In this document: positions 26,684-40,121 of the stretch, in pieces | Layout of the letters: each line of letters starts with the position of its first letter | Numbering within the stretch: the stretch's first letter is position 1 | From: Novosphingobium decolorationis | GTDB lineage: Bacteria > Pseudomonadota > Alphaproteobacteria > Sphingomonadales > Sphingomonadaceae | DNA length: 64,000 nt | Assembly (NCBI RefSeq): GCF_018417475.1 | Contig: NZ_CP054856.1 | Location: 682,001 to 746,000, forward strand | Reading direction: 5' to 3' | Made by a program: the position numbers and the translations under genes | The notes under the pieces: model-generated | The model's database searches: none | Seen by the model: only the letters and a program-made list of their open reading frames with translations | Told to the model about the DNA's origin: nothing

Positions 26684-27412
26684 TCACGCGTCGCCGAAGG
26701 CCGCTATCAGCAGGGGATCGCCACTCGCCTCGGGATCGCGGCGCAGGCTCGCCTCCTGGACGCCGACTTCATACCAGATCGCGTTGTCCGCCTCGACGGC
26801 CATGGCCGCGGCCGCTTGTGCGAGAGTGACCTCCGGCAGGGATTTCACGACCTTCACCGTGTACGAATCGTCGTGTTTCTTCAGGATTTCGACAAGAATG
26901 GGCGTCATCGCCTCGATCAGTCCCATCCCGACCTGCGCGCGCAAGTAGGACGTCGCGGCCGTGAACGAACCGTTGAGGATCTCATCCGTGTCGGGGACCT
27001 CCAGCTTCGCGATCGGCGCGCGTGCGCGCGGCGCCACTTCGCGAACAGCCTCCTCGGCGAGACGGTTCTGCTCGTACATGAGCGCGCTCTTCTGCGTTTC
27101 GCTGAGGCTTGGCTGCGACTTGAAGAGGTCTGGCAGACCAACCCGAGCGACAGAGCTGTTCCAGAAGCCTTCCGACTTCGTCAGGATCTCTATAGCTTCC
27201 TTGGCCGCCGCGGCCAGCAGATGGCGCACGACATCGGCCCGCTGATCCGCAGCTACGACCGCCGCCCGCGCGCCTTGACTTCCCAGCAGGCCACCTCCCA
27301 GCACAGACAGCGCGACCAGAGCAGCGCCGCCCGCCAGCACATCGCGCCGGTTCAGGCCTTTCGCCGCACCGCATGCCGCCGCGCTCTTGGACTGCATTCC
27401 CCAACTACGCAT
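26684..27412 (-). CDS. DUF4197 family exported protein
   Basis: A 242-residue protein matching DUF4197: KEAIEILTKSEGFWNSSVAR, then EQNRLAEEAVREVAPRAR and SFTAATSYLRAQV with the family's spacing. The N-terminus carries a twin-arginine-like signal (NRRDVLAGGAALVALSV), so export by Tat is likely. I chose ATG at 27412 because AAGGAG lies seven bases upstream; ATG at 27397 and an upstream ATG at 27436 are alternatives. Function is unknown. It is divergent from priA with 48 bp between them. Confidence 0.75.
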   Translation of the reverse strand: MRSWGMQSKSAAACGAAKGLNRRDVLAGGAALVALSVLGGGLLGSQGARAAVVAADQRADVVRHLLAAAAKEAIEILTKSEGFWNSSVARVGLPDLFKSQPSLSETQKSALMYEQNRLAEEAVREVAPRARAPIAKLEVPDTDEILNGSFTAATSYLRAQVGMGLIEAMTPILVEILKKHDDSYTVKVVKSLPEVTLAQAAAAMAVEADNAIWYEVGVQEASLRRDPEASGDPLLIAAFGDA

Positions 27413-27460
27413 CACCCACTCCTTTCCGAGCCTCACTTCAAGTGCCTATATGCACGGGCA

Positions 27461-29638
27461 ATGCTCCGTGTTCGACTCCTAGTTTTCAATGCCGCGCTTG
27501 GCGTTCTCGATTACCGCGTGCCCGAAGGGGTGCAGGTCGAACTCGGCGCCATCGTGATTGCGCCGCTGGGGCCGCGCCAGATCCTGGGCATTGCCTGGGA
27601 GCCCGAGCGGCTGGAAGCCCAGGACGTGCCCGAGTCCAAGCTGCGCCCAATCCTCGAAGTCCTGCCCGTCCCTCCACTCAAGGCCGAACTGCGCCGCCTG
27701 ATCGAGTGGACGGCCGACTATTACTGCGCGCCGCTCTCTGCGGTCGCGCGCATGGCGCTGGGCTCGATGGCGGCGCTGCGCGGGGGCGGTACGACCACCG
27801 AGTACCGCCTGACCGGCGTGGAACCCAAGCGCCTCACCCCCCAGCGCGCCGCGGCAATGGATGCGCTGCACGGCGAGCAGGCCTCGATCCGCGAACTCGC
27901 GGAACTCGCTTCGGTGTCCGAGGGGGTCCTGCGCGGCATGGTCGGCGCGGGCCTGCTCGAGGCAATCACGGTCGATCTCGACAAGCCCTACCCGCCCGCC
28001 AACCCACAGCACAACGCGCCGACGCTCAGCGAGGACCAGCGCAAGGCTGCGGACAGGTTCGTGGACGCCGTGAAGGCCAACCAGTTCACGCCCTTCCTCC
28101 TCGACGGGGTTACCGGCTCGGGCAAGACCGAGACCTATTTCGAAGCGGTCGCCGCGGCCATCGAGGACGGCAAGCAGGTCCTTGTCCTTCTCCCCGAAAT
28201 CGCGCTCACCGAGAACTTCCTGCGCCGCTTCGAGGAACGCTTTGGCGTTGCTCCGATCCAGTGGCACTCCTCCCTGAAGGCCAGCGAACGCCGCCGCGCC
28301 TGGCGCGCCATCGTCAAGGGCGCGGCCAATGGCGGCGCGCAGGTCATCGTGGGCGCCCGCTCGGCGCTGTTCCTGCCTTATGCGCATCTTGGCCTCATCA
28401 TCGTCGATGAGGCCCACGAGGTCTCCTTCAAGCAGGACGAGGGCGTGCGCTACAACGCGCGCGATGTCGCCGTCATCCGCGCGCGCTACGAAAAGGCACC
28501 GATCATCCTTGCGAGCGCGACCCCGGCCCTGGAATCGATGCAGCTGGCCGAAGCGGGCATCTACACCAAGATCGAACTCCCGGCCCGCTTCGGCGGCGCG
28601 CAGCTGCCCGACATCCAGATCCTCGACTTGCGCAAGGACGTGCCCGACAAGGGCCGCTGGATCGCCAAGCCCCTCGTCGCGCAGATGCAGGCGCGGCTGG
28701 AGCGCGGCGAACAATCGCTGCTGTTCCTCAACCGGCGCGGCTATGCCCCCCTCACCTTGTGCCGCAACTGCGGCCACCGCTTCCAGTGCAGCCACTGTAC
28801 CGCCTGGCTGGTCGAGCACCGCTTCAGCCAGCGCCTCGCCTGCCACCATTGCGGCCACGAGGAACCCGTACCCGACGCGTGTCCGGAATGCAGCGCGAAG
28901 GATTGCCTCGTCGCCTGCGGCCCCGGCGTCGAACGCATTGCCGACGAGGTCGCCGAGATCTTCCCCGAAGCGCGCGTCGCCCTGATTACCTCGGACACGA
29001 TGAACAGCCCCGAGGCCATCGCCGAATTCGTGGCCAAGGCCGAGAACAAGGCCATCGACGTGATCGTGGGCACCCAGCTGGTGACCAAAGGCTACCACTT
29101 CCCGGACCTGACACTGGTCGGCGTGATCGATGCGGACCTTGGCCTGGAAGGCGGCGACCTGCGCGCGGCCGAGCGCACCTACCAGCAGGTCGCCCAGGTC
29201 GCGGGGCGTGCCGGACGCGGCGAGAAGCCGGGCGAAGTGCTCATCCAGACGCGCCACCCCGAAGCACCCGTCATCGCCGCGCTTGCAGCCGGTGACCGTG
29301 ACGCCTTCTACGATGCCGAGACCGAAGCCCGCCGCGACGCGGGCGCGCCGCCCTTCGGCCGCTGGGCTGCGATCATCGTCTCCTCGGAGGACATGGCCGA
29401 AGCCCGCGATGCGGCCCGCGCCATCGGCGGCACCGCGCCCGACCTACCCGACATGCTCGTACTGGGCCCTGCCCCCGCGCCGCTCTCGCTCCTGCGCGGG
29501 CGGCATCGCTTTCGACTTCTGATCAATGCGCGCCGTTCGGCCCAGCTCCAGAAGATCGTGCGCGCCTGGCTCGGACCGCTCGACTTTCCCAAGGGAGTGC
29601 GCGTCCACGTCGACGTCGACCCCTACAGCTTCGTCTGA
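27461..29638 (+). CDS. priA: Primosomal protein N', replication restart helicase
   Basis: A 725-residue PriA, a 3'-5' helicase that reloads the replisome at stalled forks. Walker A GVTGSGKTETYF is near residue 220, the DEAH box VDEAHEVSFKQDEG near 315, and motif VI QVAGRAGRGEKPGE near 580. The zinc module has paired cysteines in CRNCGHRFQCSHC and CHHCGHEEPVPDACPEC. The start is ATG at 27461; the long open frame upstream is a GC artefact over the divergent DUF4197 gene. Confidence 0.96.
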   Translation: MLRVRLLVFNAALGVLDYRVPEGVQVELGAIVIAPLGPRQILGIAWEPERLEAQDVPESKLRPILEVLPVPPLKAELRRLIEWTADYYCAPLSAVARMALGSMAALRGGGTTTEYRLTGVEPKRLTPQRAAAMDALHGEQASIRELAELASVSEGVLRGMVGAGLLEAITVDLDKPYPPANPQHNAPTLSEDQRKAADRFVDAVKANQFTPFLLDGVTGSGKTETYFEAVAAAIEDGKQVLVLLPEIALTENFLRRFEERFGVAPIQWHSSLKASERRRAWRAIVKGAANGGAQVIVGARSALFLPYAHLGLIIVDEAHEVSFKQDEGVRYNARDVAVIRARYEKAPIILASATPALESMQLAEAGIYTKIELPARFGGAQLPDIQILDLRKDVPDKGRWIAKPLVAQMQARLERGEQSLLFLNRRGYAPLTLCRNCGHRFQCSHCTAWLVEHRFSQRLACHHCGHEEPVPDACPECSAKDCLVACGPGVERIADEVAEIFPEARVALITSDTMNSPEAIAEFVAKAENKAIDVIVGTQLVTKGYHFPDLTLVGVIDADLGLEGGDLRAAERTYQQVAQVAGRAGRGEKPGEVLIQTRHPEAPVIAALAAGDRDAFYDAETEARRDAGAPPFGRWAAIIVSSEDMAEARDAARAIGGTAPDLPDMLVLGPAPAPLSLLRGRHRFRLLINARRSAQLQKIVRAWLGPLDFPKGVRVHVDVDPYSFV

Positions 29639-30178
29639 GCGGCAGGGCAACTCTCCGACGGACGAACAGGTCACGAATTTGCAGACCGAATGAACGCACC
29701 CCACCGCCCCACGCGCTCCAGGTCTCCACGTTCATCTCGTATTCACCCGATTCCCCGAGCAACCCGGACCGCACCCCAGACGAAAGGATAATGTTGCCAG
29801 CTGCGAAGTTGCGCGCCGCGCGCTGCAATTTGCAACTTGCGGCACGCCCGCCCCACCAAACCGGCAACGAAATTCAGAAGGCCTGACGACGAATTGGCAC
29901 GCACCACCGTGTAATTCCCTAGAATTTCCAGATCACTGAGCGCCCTCCCCGCGGTAATTGGATATCGCCCTCACGCAGGACTGCACCGACTACTGTGAAC
30001 GTTACCCTTTGGCAGCGACTGCGGCTAAGTTCCCACATCAACGTGGGCTCGTGTGCCGGGGTGCCTTGCATAGTCGCATTATCGTCGCTATGCGCGCCCC
30101 GTCTGCAGGCCGGGGGGACGTGCACAACAGGTTCCCCGTTCAGTGCCTCAGCCCACCCGATGTAAGGATAGGACACGC
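29639..30178. other. 540-bp leader/intergenic region before the ATP synthase operon
   Basis: No convincing gene lies here on either strand. It separates priA from atpH and presumably contains the atp promoter. A weak sigma-70-like match is TTGCAT (30066-30071), 17 bases, TATGCG (30089-30094), about 85 bp before the atpH start. The composition is less GC-rich than the flanking genes. Confidence 0.45.
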
Positions 30179-32277
<2,099 letters not shown>

Positions 32278-32287
32278 GCCCTGCGTC

Positions 32288-32361
32288 GCCCCGGTGAAAG
32301 CCGGGGCCGCACCCGGCACGACGCAAGTCCTGCCGCACACGATCCCGGCTCTGTCCGGGAT
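32288..32361 (+). repeat. Two hairpins between atpA and atpG
   Basis: GCCCCGG/CCGGGGC (32288-32294 and 32301-32307) and ATCCCGG/CCGGGAT (32342-32348 and 32355-32361) each form seven-pair stems with six-base loops. The second, with the following TGACGA, resembles the REP-type palindromes common between alphaproteobacterial genes. They may stabilise the atpA 3' end or reduce read-through into atpG. Confidence 0.5.
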
Positions 32362-32380
32362 GACGAATGGAGAAAATTGA

Positions 32381-34745
<2,365 letters not shown>

Positions 34746-34760
34746 GGAATTCGCTCGGAG

Positions 34761-34793
34761 CCCGGCACCGTCCCGCAAGGTTCAGGTGCCGGG
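34761..34793 (+). terminator. Hairpin between atpD and atpC
   Basis: CCCGGCACC (34761-34769) pairs perfectly with GGTGCCGGG (34785-34793) and is followed by TCCAGCCTTTTCC, which has only a short T-tract. A smaller stem AGGGCC/GGCCCT follows at 34823-34848. It could act as a partial terminator or RNA stabiliser after the beta gene. Confidence 0.5.
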
Positions 34794-34872
34794 TCCAGCC
34801 TTTTCCTGAAGGCATGCCCGACAGGGCCATTCCCGCCCCTCGGGCCCTCTTCCAAGCGCAAGGAAACGCATC

Positions 34873-35130
34873 ATGGCACTGCATTTCGAACTCGTGACGC
34901 CGGCGAAGCTCGTTCGCTCGGAGGACGTCCACATGGTCGTCGTCCCCGGCACCGAAGGTGAGTTCGGTGTTCTTGCCGGTCACGCCCCCTTCATGTCGAC
35001 CGTCGCCGATGGCGCGATCAAGGTCTACAAGACCGAGAACGGCATTCCCGAAGAGATCGTGATCTCGGGCGGCTTTGCCGAAGTCGGCGACAAGGGCCTG
35101 ACCGTCCTGGCCGAACACGTCGAGAACTGA
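34873..35130 (+). CDS. atpC: F1Fo ATP synthase subunit epsilon (short form)
   Basis: An 85-residue epsilon subunit. It contains the complete N-terminal beta-sandwich ([18 protein letters not shown], then [16 protein letters not shown]), but ends at VLAEHVEN, where a full-length epsilon of about 135 residues would continue into two C-terminal helices. The inhibitory C-terminal arm is therefore missing. It is the last gene of the operon, ahead of a strong hairpin. Confidence 0.95.
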   Translation: MALHFELVTPAKLVRSEDVHMVVVPGTEGEFGVLAGHAPFMSTVADGAIKVYKTENGIPEEIVISGGFAEVGDKGLTVLAEHVEN

Positions 35131-35157
35131 TCCTCCGCGATCATCTCGCCATCTTAC

Positions 35158-35198
35158 GCGAAAAGGGCGCCCCGGATGTCCGGCGGCGCCCTTTTCGC
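35158..35198. terminator. Strong hairpin terminator after atpC
   Basis: GCGAAAAGGGCGCC (35158-35171) pairs with GGCGCCCTTTTCGC (35185-35198), fourteen perfect pairs; the loop itself contains a small CCGGA/TCCGG stem. The right arm carries TTTT, and the left arm AAAA gives the same for the other strand, so it can terminate both the atp operon and minus-strand transcription. Confidence 0.8.
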
Positions 35199-35303
35199 AT
35201 TCCGCGCAGATGCCTGAATTTTCCGAGGGGCCATCTTGCCCCGAACTAAGCCAGCTCACCGTTCTCAGCCAGGACCGCATGCGAAAGGTGACCCAGACAG
35301 TTT

Positions 35304-35330
35304 GGGGAGCCCGAGGGCGATGGCCCTCGG
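35304..35330. repeat. Intergenic palindromic element, copy 2
   Basis: Same element as at 18632-18658. Here the stem is CCGAGGGC (35311-35318) with GCCCTCGG (35323-35330), eight pairs around GATG. The preceding GGGGAGC and following ACCTAT-type sequence match the other copy. It lies between the atp terminator and the HNH gene. Confidence 0.75.
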
Positions 35331-35371
35331 ACCTATTATCTTACTCCTTCCGTAACACACCTCCCACAATG

Positions 35372-35650
35372 TCACTTCTTCCGCCGCGTGGGCGCGTGAA
35401 AATCGGAAGGCTTGTTCGATATCCAGGCCAGGAAGCGTGCGATCTCGGCCTGGCCGCGCAGCGCCTCGACGTTCTCTCCGATCCGCGCGAGTTCGGCGTT
35501 GCTGAACGTCACGTGCAGCGTGCGATGGCAGATCGGATGGACGGGCCGCGTCGCGCGCCCTCCCCGGCTCTTGGGGACCGGGTGGTGCCATTCCACCTTT
35601 CGTCCCAGTTCGCGCAGGCACAGCCAGCAGGTCTTATCCGCGTTGTCCAT
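35372..35650 (-). CDS. HNH endonuclease-like protein
   Basis: A 92-residue protein with an HNH-type zinc fold: CWLC near the N-terminus, EWHHPVPKSRGG with the catalytic-type His pair (about residues 21-22), and HPICHRTLHVTF supplying further Cys/His ligands. The C-terminal half is helical and basic. Small stand-alone HNH proteins may nick DNA, but several are uncharacterised. No partner gene, restriction system or phage gene is adjacent. The palindromic element lies downstream. Confidence 0.75.
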   Translation of the reverse strand: MDNADKTCWLCLRELGRKVEWHHPVPKSRGGRATRPVHPICHRTLHVTFSNAELARIGENVEALRGQAEIARFLAWISNKPSDFHAPTRRKK

Positions 35651-35804
35651 GCCCCCAATCTAGGGTTCGCCGCGCGGCTTGCCAGTCCCTCCCTTCTCCC
35701 GACGCATTAGGGAGTTATCAAAATTTCAACCTTAATCTCCCACCTGAAACATGGAAATTCGCCCGGCGCCAGACCGGGCCATGGATACTAGGGTTGACGA
35801 TACG

Positions 35805-37325
35805 ATGACGGCATTCGGGCGGCGCAGTGGGATCGGACAGGGTACGCGTCCAGCTTTCGGGGTGGCCAAACCCCTGAAGGGTGGAGCAGGCGCCAAGGAC
35901 CAGCAAGCTCCGGCTCCCGGTTCCGCGCCCGTCCCGGGCAACGATGCCCCGTCCTCTCCTGCGGCCGAGAAGGCCCCGAGCAATCCCAATTCGCGCGAAG
36001 ATGCGATGTCGCGGCTCGCCGACCGCGCCAATGCCGTCCACGAAAACCAGGAGCAGGACAGCTTCGAGGCCTCGATCCACAAGATCAAGGAGCAGGTCCT
36101 CCCCCGCCTCCTCGAACGAGTCGATCCCGAGGCGGCCGCGACGCTGACCAAGGACGAACTCTCCGAGGAATTCCGTCCGATCATCGTCGAAGTGCTGGCC
36201 GAACTGAAGATCACCTTCAACCGGCGCGAGCAGTTCGCGCTCGAGAAGGTGCTGATCGACGAACTCTTGGGCTTTGGTCCGCTGGAGGAGCTTCTCAACG
36301 ACCCTGACGTGTCGGACATCATGGTCAACGGCCCCAACCAGACCTACATCGAGAAGAAGGGCAAGCTGCAGCTGGCCGGAACCAAGTTCCGCGACGAACA
36401 GCACCTCTTCCAGATCGCCCAGCGCATCGTGAACCAGGTCGGCCGCCGCGTCGACCAGACGACCCCGCTCGCCGACGCCCGCCTCAAGGATGGCAGCCGC
36501 GTCAACGTGATCGTCCCGCCGCTCAGCTTGCGCGGCACCGCGATCTCGATTCGTAAGTTCTCCGAGAAGCCGATCACCATCGACATGCTGCGCGACTTCG
36601 GCTCGATGTCGGACAAGATGGCGACCGCACTCAAGATTGCGGGGGCGTGCCGCATGAACGTGGTCATCTCGGGCGGTACCGGCTCGGGCAAGACGACCAT
36701 GCTCAGCGCGCTCTCGAAGATGATCGATCCGGGCGAGCGCGTTCTGACCATCGAGGACGCGGCCGAATTGCGCCTGCAGCAGCCGCACTGGCTGCCGCTT
36801 GAAACGCGCCCTCCGAACCTGGAGGGCCAGGGCGCCATCACCATCGGCGACCTCGTCAAGAACGCCCTGCGTATGCGCCCGGACCGCATCATCCTGGGCG
36901 AAATTCGCGGCGCGGAATGTTTCGACCTTCTCGCCGCCATGAACACCGGCCACGATGGCTCGATGTGTACCCTCCACGCCAACTCCCCGCGCGAGTGTCT
37001 GGGGCGTATGGAAAACATGATCCTGATGGGCGACATCAAGATCCCCAAGGAAGCGATCAGCCGCCAGATCGCCGAATCCGTCGACATCATCGTGCAGGTC
37101 AAGCGCCTGCGCGACGGTTCGCGCCGCACCACCAACATCACCGAAGTGATCGGCATGGAAGGCGACGTCATCGTCACCCAGGAACTGTTCAAGTTCGAGT
37201 ATCTGGACGAGACCGACGACGGCAAGATCGTCGGTGAGTTCCGCGCCTCGGGCCTGCGCCCCTACACGCTGGAAAAGGCGCGCCAATTCGGCTTTGACCA
37301 GGCCTATCTGGAAGCCTGCCTCTAG
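35805..37325 (+). CDS. cpaF: CpaF family ATPase (Flp pilus / type II secretion-like)
   Basis: A 506-residue secretion ATPase of the CpaF/TadA group that powers Flp-pilus assembly. The N-terminal 75 residues are Gly/Pro/Ala-rich; helical domains follow (EVLPRLLERVDPEAA). Walker A SGGTGSGKTTMLSAL is near residue 290, the Walker B/Asp box LRMRPDRIILGEIRG near 365, and the His box HDGSMCTLHANSPRE near 385. I prefer ATG at 35805 (MTAFGRRSGIG); ATGs at 35781 and 35751 are in frame. No other pilus gene adjoins it. Confidence 0.88.
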   Translation: MTAFGRRSGIGQGTRPAFGVAKPLKGGAGAKDQQAPAPGSAPVPGNDAPSSPAAEKAPSNPNSREDAMSRLADRANAVHENQEQDSFEASIHKIKEQVLPRLLERVDPEAAATLTKDELSEEFRPIIVEVLAELKITFNRREQFALEKVLIDELLGFGPLEELLNDPDVSDIMVNGPNQTYIEKKGKLQLAGTKFRDEQHLFQIAQRIVNQVGRRVDQTTPLADARLKDGSRVNVIVPPLSLRGTAISIRKFSEKPITIDMLRDFGSMSDKMATALKIAGACRMNVVISGGTGSGKTTMLSALSKMIDPGERVLTIEDAAELRLQQPHWLPLETRPPNLEGQGAITIGDLVKNALRMRPDRIILGEIRGAECFDLLAAMNTGHDGSMCTLHANSPRECLGRMENMILMGDIKIPKEAISRQIAESVDIIVQVKRLRDGSRRTTNITEVIGMEGDVIVTQELFKFEYLDETDDGKIVGEFRASGLRPYTLEKARQFGFDQAYLEACL

Positions 37326-37348
37326 ACCCGCGCCAACACGGCAATCGT

Positions 37349-37383
37349 CAGGGCCCCGCCAGCCTCGTGCCGGCGGGGCCCTG
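37349..37383. terminator. Bidirectional terminator between cpaF and pldA
   Basis: CAGGGCCCCGCC (37349-37360) pairs perfectly with GGCGGGGCCCTG (37372-37383) around an 11-base loop, between two convergent genes. The T-tract is weak on both strands, but the position fits shared termination. Confidence 0.65.
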
Positions 37384-37399
37384 TCGTATCAGCGCCGTA

Positions 37400-38713
37400 T
37401 CAGCGAACGATGGAGACACCGAAGCGCAGACGCGTGACCTTGCGGTCATAGTCCAGCAGGTTCTCACCGTACCCCGCAAACGCCTGCCCGAAGAGGTAGA
37501 GGTTGAGGCCGGTGTCGATGATGTTGTCCATGGGATAGGACAGCTCCCCTTCGACCGCGCCCTTGCCCGAGCCGAAGTTGAGCCGACTGGTCGTGGTGAG
37601 ACGCAGGCCATCGGGCTTGCCGATCTCGGCAAAGAGGCCGGTTGAACCGCGGTAGTGGCGGATATCGGGGTTGTCCGAAAGATCACCCACGTAGAAGAAC
37701 AGGCGCGGCCCGAACGACACCGTGTAATCGCCCGCCTGCACGGAGGCGACCGGCTGGATGTAGACCGTGTTGGCGCTGCGCGAGGCGTCCCCGTCGCGGC
37801 CATTGGATTCGTGGCGAAGGCCCACCTGCCCTCCGAGCGACAGCCCATCGCCCACTTCGACGGCGGGCTGAAGATAGAAGATCTCCGGCATGAAATCGAT
37901 GTTGCGGAAGGGCGAGGAATCCGCCCCCAGATCCCAGAACAGGCGCTGGGTGTAGGCAAAGTGGAGACCGTTCACGAACGGTGCGCCCAGCCCGACGTCG
38001 CCCGGATCGCCGAAGAGCTGGTATTTGAAGCTGATCTGGATGCGCCCTTCGCTGTTCGTGCCCGGACCGTAGGCGGCGTAGATCGGACCATAAGCGGAAA
38101 GGTTGTCGAGAAAGGCATTGCCTCGCTCGCCCTTGGCCGAGGGCACTTCGCTGGGCGCGAGCACGATGCCGGTCTCGGCCTGCTTCGCCTCGGGGGCTAC
38201 TGCGATGGCCGTTTCCTCACCCGACGGTGCCACCGCAGGGGCGGCCACGGCCAGACGCTGGGCGCGGCTGGGAACGAGATAGTGCGGCGAGGCCGCGCCC
38301 TTGTCCAGGCTCAGCGAGATCGAAGCGCTTTCGCTTGCCTGCTCGCTCGCCACGACCGCGTTGGGAAGGCGCAGCTGACACGGGCGCGTGGCGGGATTGG
38401 CAAATGCCACTTCGCCGCTTTCCGCTGCAGCGCACGTGATCGTTGCAGGAACCCGCTGCATCCCCACCGTCAGGATCGCATCGAGATTATCCGGGACGGC
38501 TGCGGGTGCACCTGCGCCGGGAAGCGCGACGACCTCGATTTCGACAATGGACGCGTCCACGGTCGGCTCCATCTGCGCAACGAGCAGGCGCGGCGCATCC
38601 GATTTCTGATCCTGGGCCCAGGCCGGAGCATGCGAAAGAGCAAGGACGAGACCGCCCAACGGCAGGACGGCGCCTGTCCGAAGCCATCCGGCCCGGCTGC
38701 GTGCAATAGTCAT
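37400..38713 (-). CDS. pldA: Outer membrane phospholipase A (PldA/OMPLA family)
   Basis: A 437-residue exported protein. After a signal peptide (GAVLPLGGLVLALSHAPAWA) comes an unusually long, Ala/Glu-rich region to about residue 190, then an outer membrane phospholipase A beta-barrel. The active-site signature GLRHESNGRDGD gives the His-x-Ser-Asn arrangement (about residues 320-323). OMPLA hydrolyses outer-membrane phospholipids when dimerised by calcium. The start is ATG at 38713. Its N-terminal extension is not part of the usual barrel and is unexplained. Confidence 0.85.
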   Translation of the reverse strand: MTIARSRAGWLRTGAVLPLGGLVLALSHAPAWAQDQKSDAPRLLVAQMEPTVDASIVEIEVVALPGAGAPAAVPDNLDAILTVGMQRVPATITCAAAESGEVAFANPATRPCQLRLPNAVVASEQASESASISLSLDKGAASPHYLVPSRAQRLAVAAPAVAPSGEETAIAVAPEAKQAETGIVLAPSEVPSAKGERGNAFLDNLSAYGPIYAAYGPGTNSEGRIQISFKYQLFGDPGDVGLGAPFVNGLHFAYTQRLFWDLGADSSPFRNIDFMPEIFYLQPAVEVGDGLSLGGQVGLRHESNGRDGDASRSANTVYIQPVASVQAGDYTVSFGPRLFFYVGDLSDNPDIRHYRGSTGLFAEIGKPDGLRLTTTSRLNFGSGKGAVEGELSYPMDNIIDTGLNLYLFGQAFAGYGENLLDYDRKVTRLRFGVSIVR

Positions 38714-38789
38714 CTTGATCGTGTCACCCGTTAGCGCCCCTGTGAAAGGGCTTCCTCCCTGTCTTGACCTGTATCGTATCGTCGCCGGG

Positions 38790-38996
38790 TCAGACGCCCA
38801 GCCAATGACGACCGCCGACACCGATCAGCAGCACAGCTCCCAGAAACGCAAAAAGGAAGATCGCGTTCCATGGCATGAAACCCACGCGGTCGAGATCGAC
38901 GCGCCGCAGGCGTCGCCGCTCGGCCAATGTCGCCACCAGCGCCAGCACGGCAAGCACCGCGCCGCACGTCACCATGATCTGATCGGTCGGTTCCAT
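38790..38996 (-). CDS. Small two-helix membrane protein, unknown function
   Basis: A 68-residue protein with two transmembrane helices (IMVTCGAVLAVLALVATLA and NAIFLFAFLGAVLLIGVGG) joined by a basic loop ERRRLRRVDLDRVGFMPW. No family recognised. The start is ATG at 38996. It lies 76 bp upstream of pldA on the same strand and may share its promoter. Confidence 0.6.
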   Translation of the reverse strand: MEPTDQIMVTCGAVLAVLALVATLAERRRLRRVDLDRVGFMPWNAIFLFAFLGAVLLIGVGGRHWLGV

Positions 38997-39040
38997 GTCC
39001 CTGCCCTTGCCCCGAAGCGCGCAGGAGTTAAAGCGGCTTC

Positions 39041-40051
39041 GTGACCTCTTCCCCAGACATGCCCGCCCCCAGCGCCAAGCCGCGCCCCGCTCCGGCCGAG
39101 CGCCCGCACAATCCGCTGCTGGCGATTTCGCTGCGTCTGGGCGCCACGCTGGCACTGGCAACGATGTTCATGCTGATCAAGCTTGCCGGGACCTATGGGG
39201 TCTCGATGCCCGAGCTGATGTTCTGGCGGCAGGCGATCAGCGTGCCGCTCATTGCAGGGGCGCTCTATTTCAGCGGACAGTTCGGGAAGCTGGGCACGCG
39301 CCGTCCGTTCGCCCATGCAGGGCGCGCTGCGGTGGGGACGGCGGGCCTGTTCTGCAATATTGCCGCCTCCACGCTGCTGCCGCTGCCCGTGGCCACGACA
39401 CTGGGCTTCACCGCGCCGCTCTTCGCCGTCCTCATTACCGCGCTGATCCTGCGCGAGCATGTCGGGCGCTGGCGCTGGACTGCCGTGATCGCCGGGTTTG
39501 CGGGCGTGCTCGTCATCGCAGGGCCCGGCGAGATCGCCAATGTCCCGGTGCTGGGCGTCGCGGCTGGCCTTGGTGCCGGGATCATCGTGGCCACGGTCAG
39601 CTTCCAGATCCGCGATCTGGCGCGCACCGACACGCCGATCTCGATGGTGTTCTGGTTCGCGCTTTTCGGGATGCTGGGGGCCAGCCTGTTCCTGCCCTTC
39701 TACGGGCGCTGGCATGAGCCGCAGGTCTACCTGATCCTGCTGGCCCTGGGACTCGCCGGGACATTGGGGCAATTCTTCATCGCCGCCTCGCTGCGCTACG
39801 CCTCGGTCGCGACCGTGGTCGTCATCGACTATGTCTCGCTCATCTGGGCGACGACCTACGGCCTCGTCATCTTTGACAGCTGGCCGCCCCATACGACCTG
39901 GTTTGGCGCGCCGCTGATCATCGCGGCGGGCCTCATCATCACCTGGCGCGAGCATTACCTGTCGCGCCGGGTTTCCCCGGCCTCCGCCATTGATTCCAGC
40001 GCTCTTGAAGAAGCCGCCGAGGACGAAGCTGCCCCCCGCACCGGAACCTGA
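39041..40051 (+). CDS. DMT (EamA) family transporter
   Basis: A 336-residue membrane protein with ten predicted transmembrane helices in two EamA repeats, a drug/metabolite exporter of unknown substrate. Segments such as GATLALATMFMLIKLAG, LLPLPVATTLGFTAPLF and LRYASVATVVVIDYVSLIW show the pattern, and MPELMFWRQAISVPLI is a conserved position. It starts at GTG 39041 or ATG 39059. The C-terminal tail is acidic and cytoplasmic. Confidence 0.85.
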   Translation: MTSSPDMPAPSAKPRPAPAERPHNPLLAISLRLGATLALATMFMLIKLAGTYGVSMPELMFWRQAISVPLIAGALYFSGQFGKLGTRRPFAHAGRAAVGTAGLFCNIAASTLLPLPVATTLGFTAPLFAVLITALILREHVGRWRWTAVIAGFAGVLVIAGPGEIANVPVLGVAAGLGAGIIVATVSFQIRDLARTDTPISMVFWFALFGMLGASLFLPFYGRWHEPQVYLILLALGLAGTLGQFFIAASLRYASVATVVVIDYVSLIWATTYGLVIFDSWPPHTTWFGAPLIIAAGLIITWREHYLSRRVSPASAIDSSALEEAAEDEAAPRTGT

Positions 40052-40121
40052 TCATGGCTTGCGTGTTTTTCCCTGCGACCCGGCCGCTTGCGGCCTCGCG
40101 GCACGAAAAGGAAAAGACGCC

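Noticed and set aside
26543..27460. 300-codon upstream extension of the priA frame
   Set aside because: It overlaps the well-supported DUF4197 gene on the other strand and PriA similarity starts at the ATG at 27461.
29919..30176. 85-codon minus-strand frame before atpH
   Set aside because: Its sequence looks random and it would cover the presumed atp promoter; no supporting start signal.
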